From Eubacteriales Family XIII. Incertae Sedis bacterium (lineage in GTDB: Bacteria; Bacillota; Clostridia; Peptostreptococcales; Anaerovoracaceae): a stretch of 6,692 nucleotides of DNA. Of the stretch, positions 5,651-6,692 are shown piece after piece (positions within the stretch are counted from its first letter, which is position 1; every line of letters begins with the position of its first letter). The stretch covers positions 1 through 6,692 of the forward strand of contig JAISML010000160.1 in NCBI GenBank assembly GCA_031276775.1, in the 5' to 3' direction. The notes beneath the pieces were generated by a model that saw only the letters and a program-made list of their open reading frames with translations, had not been told where the DNA came from and ran no database searches. A program made the translations under genes and the position numbers.

Positions 5651-5679
5651 ATTGTAAGGCGAATGGGCACAATAATCAA
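5651..5679 (-). promoter_or_regulatory. pepF promoter (sigma-A type), interleaved with the murI promoter
   Basis: Reading leftward, -35 TTGATT (5679-5674) and -10 TACAAT (5656-5651) are separated by 17 bp, matching the consensus at 4/6 and 5/6 positions. Transcription would start near 5644, inside the murI -10 box, and give pepF a leader of about 107 nt. A perfect TATAAT at 5644-5639 on this strand lacks a usable -35 and is less likely to be the active -10. Confidence 0.55.
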
Positions 5680-5694
5680 CTTGGGGAGATTTGT

Positions 5695-6513
5695 ATGGAC
5701 AACAGACCGATCGGCTTTTTTGATTCCGGATTGGGGGGTCTTACCTGCATACCCTATCTGATGGAAGCTTTGCCTTCGGAGCGGATCATCTACTTTGGAG
5801 ATACCGCGCGAACCCCTTACGGTTCCAAAGCGGTGCGTACGCTGCGGAATTTTTCATTTGAAATAACCGATTTTCTCGCCGCAAAAGATGTGAAAATGAT
5901 CGTGATCGCCTGCAATACCGTAAGCGCAACCTGCCTTGCGGCGCTCAGGGAAAGGCATCCGAATATTCCCATTTTGGGGATCATCAGTCCCGCCGCGCGC
6001 ACGGTCGCGCGCATTTGCGACGAAACAAACAGGATCGGCGTCATCGGCACGAAAGCGACCGTGCGGAGCGGCGCCTACCGGAACAAAATTTTGAAATTCA
6101 ATCCGGCGCTCGACATCTGCGAAACGGCCTGTTCCGCCCTCGTACCCCTGATCGAGGAGGGCATCATCCAAAACGAGATCATGGATATGTCCATTCGATA
6201 TTACCTGGATCATTTTATCGCCTACAACCGAATCGACACGCTGGTTCTGGGTTGCACGCATTATCCGCTTATCAGAAAGAATATCACGAAGATATATCCG
6301 GACGTCTCCATCGTAAATCCGTCGGAGGAAGTGCTTTCAAGCATCCTTGACACATTGGCGGCCGGCGATCTTCGCGCGGCCGAACAGACGGGGGAACATA
6401 TATTTTACGCCAGCGATCTGTCCGAAAATTTTGTGGCAATGATCAATCGGATATTTCAAAATACCGGCTTTACAGTGGTGTTCAAAAACTTTGAATTGGG
6501 AGATATCGCTTAG
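5695..6513 (+). CDS. murI: Glutamate racemase
   Basis: This 272-residue cytosolic, cofactor-independent enzyme interconverts L- and D-glutamate and supplies D-glutamate for the second residue of the peptidoglycan stem peptide. Family motifs are present in order: FFDSGLGGLT (8-17) with the conserved Asp10-Ser11, YFGDTARTPYG (33-43), IACNTVSA (71-78) with catalytic Cys73, and LGCTHYPL (185-192) with catalytic Cys187 and neighbouring His189. The two-cysteine acid/base pair is intact, so the enzyme should be active. Length is typical (260-280). ATG 5695 is chosen from the ribosome site GGGGAG at 5683-5688 and because the protein begins MDNRPIGFFDSGLGG, as in other MurIs. It has its own consensus promoter, interleaved with that of divergent pepF. 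An acidic ORF starts 17 nt after its TAG stop and is probably co-transcribed. Confidence 0.97.
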   Translation: MDNRPIGFFDSGLGGLTCIPYLMEALPSERIIYFGDTARTPYGSKAVRTLRNFSFEITDFLAAKDVKMIVIACNTVSATCLAALRERHPNIPILGIISPAARTVARICDETNRIGVIGTKATVRSGAYRNKILKFNPALDICETACSALVPLIEEGIIQNEIMDMSIRYYLDHFIAYNRIDTLVLGCTHYPLIRKNITKIYPDVSIVNPSEEVLSSILDTLAAGDLRAAEQTGEHIFYASDLSENFVAMINRIFQNTGFTVVFKNFELGDIA

Positions 6514-6530
6514 CGAAAACGGTGATTGAA

Positions 6531-6692
6531 ATGGAACTGAATGAAGTATTGGAAATATTGGAGATCGACTCGCCCTCGGATTTGGGTTATTTTGAACAAT
6601 ATGCGGAATTGGTGGAAAACAAGGAGGACATTTCCCTTGACACGTTCACCCAACTTTTTGAGGAAACGGACAAAGATGTTCTCGCCGAGCTT
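6531..6692 (+). CDS. Acidic protein of unknown function, N-terminal part (runs off right edge)
   Basis: An open frame starts at ATG 6531 and continues without a stop for 54 codons to the window end. It begins 17 nt after the murI stop, which suggests co-transcription. The ribosome site is weak (GGTGA at 6521-6525); an in-frame GTG at 6522 is an alternative start. The visible peptide begins MELNEVLEILEIDSPSDLGY and is strongly acidic: 17 Asp/Glu against 2 Lys and no Arg or His. It looks mostly helical, with no signal peptide or membrane segment. The composition and continuous frame resemble a real soluble protein rather than a shadow ORF. I recognise no domain and assign no function. Confidence 0.7.
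   Translation, partial: MELNEVLEILEIDSPSDLGYFEQYAELVENKEDISLDTFTQLFEETDKDVLAEL

Overview
The window is an ordinary housekeeping stretch of a bacterial chromosome. Base composition looks moderately GC-rich (estimated by eye, not computed). It carries seven genes or gene ends on both strands, plus one small unidentified ORF that runs off the right edge. The LexA type with a GAAC-N4-GTTY operator, consensus sigma-A-like promoters, strong AGGAGG-type ribosome sites, and a DUF368/PopT protein all suggest a Bacillota member, most likely an uncultured Clostridia lineage. That placement is inference. I see no mobile element, CRISPR array, tRNA or rRNA.

Layout. 2-118 (+) is the C-terminal end of a class-III aminotransferase. 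228-872 (+) is lexA, with its own SOS box and promoter. Convergent to it, 925-1818 (-) is a DUF368 membrane protein (PopT, undecaprenyl-phosphate transporter family). Upstream of that on the same strand lie an RluA/RluD-family rRNA pseudouridine synthase (1881-2828), NAD kinase (2825-3661) and oligoendopeptidase F (3750-5537). As I recall it, the B. subtilis yjb region also holds pepF (yjbG), NAD kinase (yjbN) and an RluD-like gene (yjbO). Divergent from pepF, 5695-6513 (+) is glutamate racemase murI, followed by an acidic unknown ORF (6531 onward).

How they work together. pepF-nadK-rluD is a plausible leftward operon: nadK and rluD overlap by 4 nt and pepF-nadK are 88 nt apart. popT has its own very good promoter in a 62-nt gap. 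PopT (recycling of the lipid carrier) and MurI (D-glutamate supply) both feed peptidoglycan synthesis, but they are not adjacent or co-transcribed.

The most interesting signals are regulatory. popT has a consensus promoter placed so that its transcript would be leaderless or nearly so. The murI and pepF promoters are interleaved, so that each start site falls in the other's -10 box. The pepF-nadK gap contains a hairpin and a small ORF with a textbook ribosome site that overlaps the nadK start. No wholly new system is evident.
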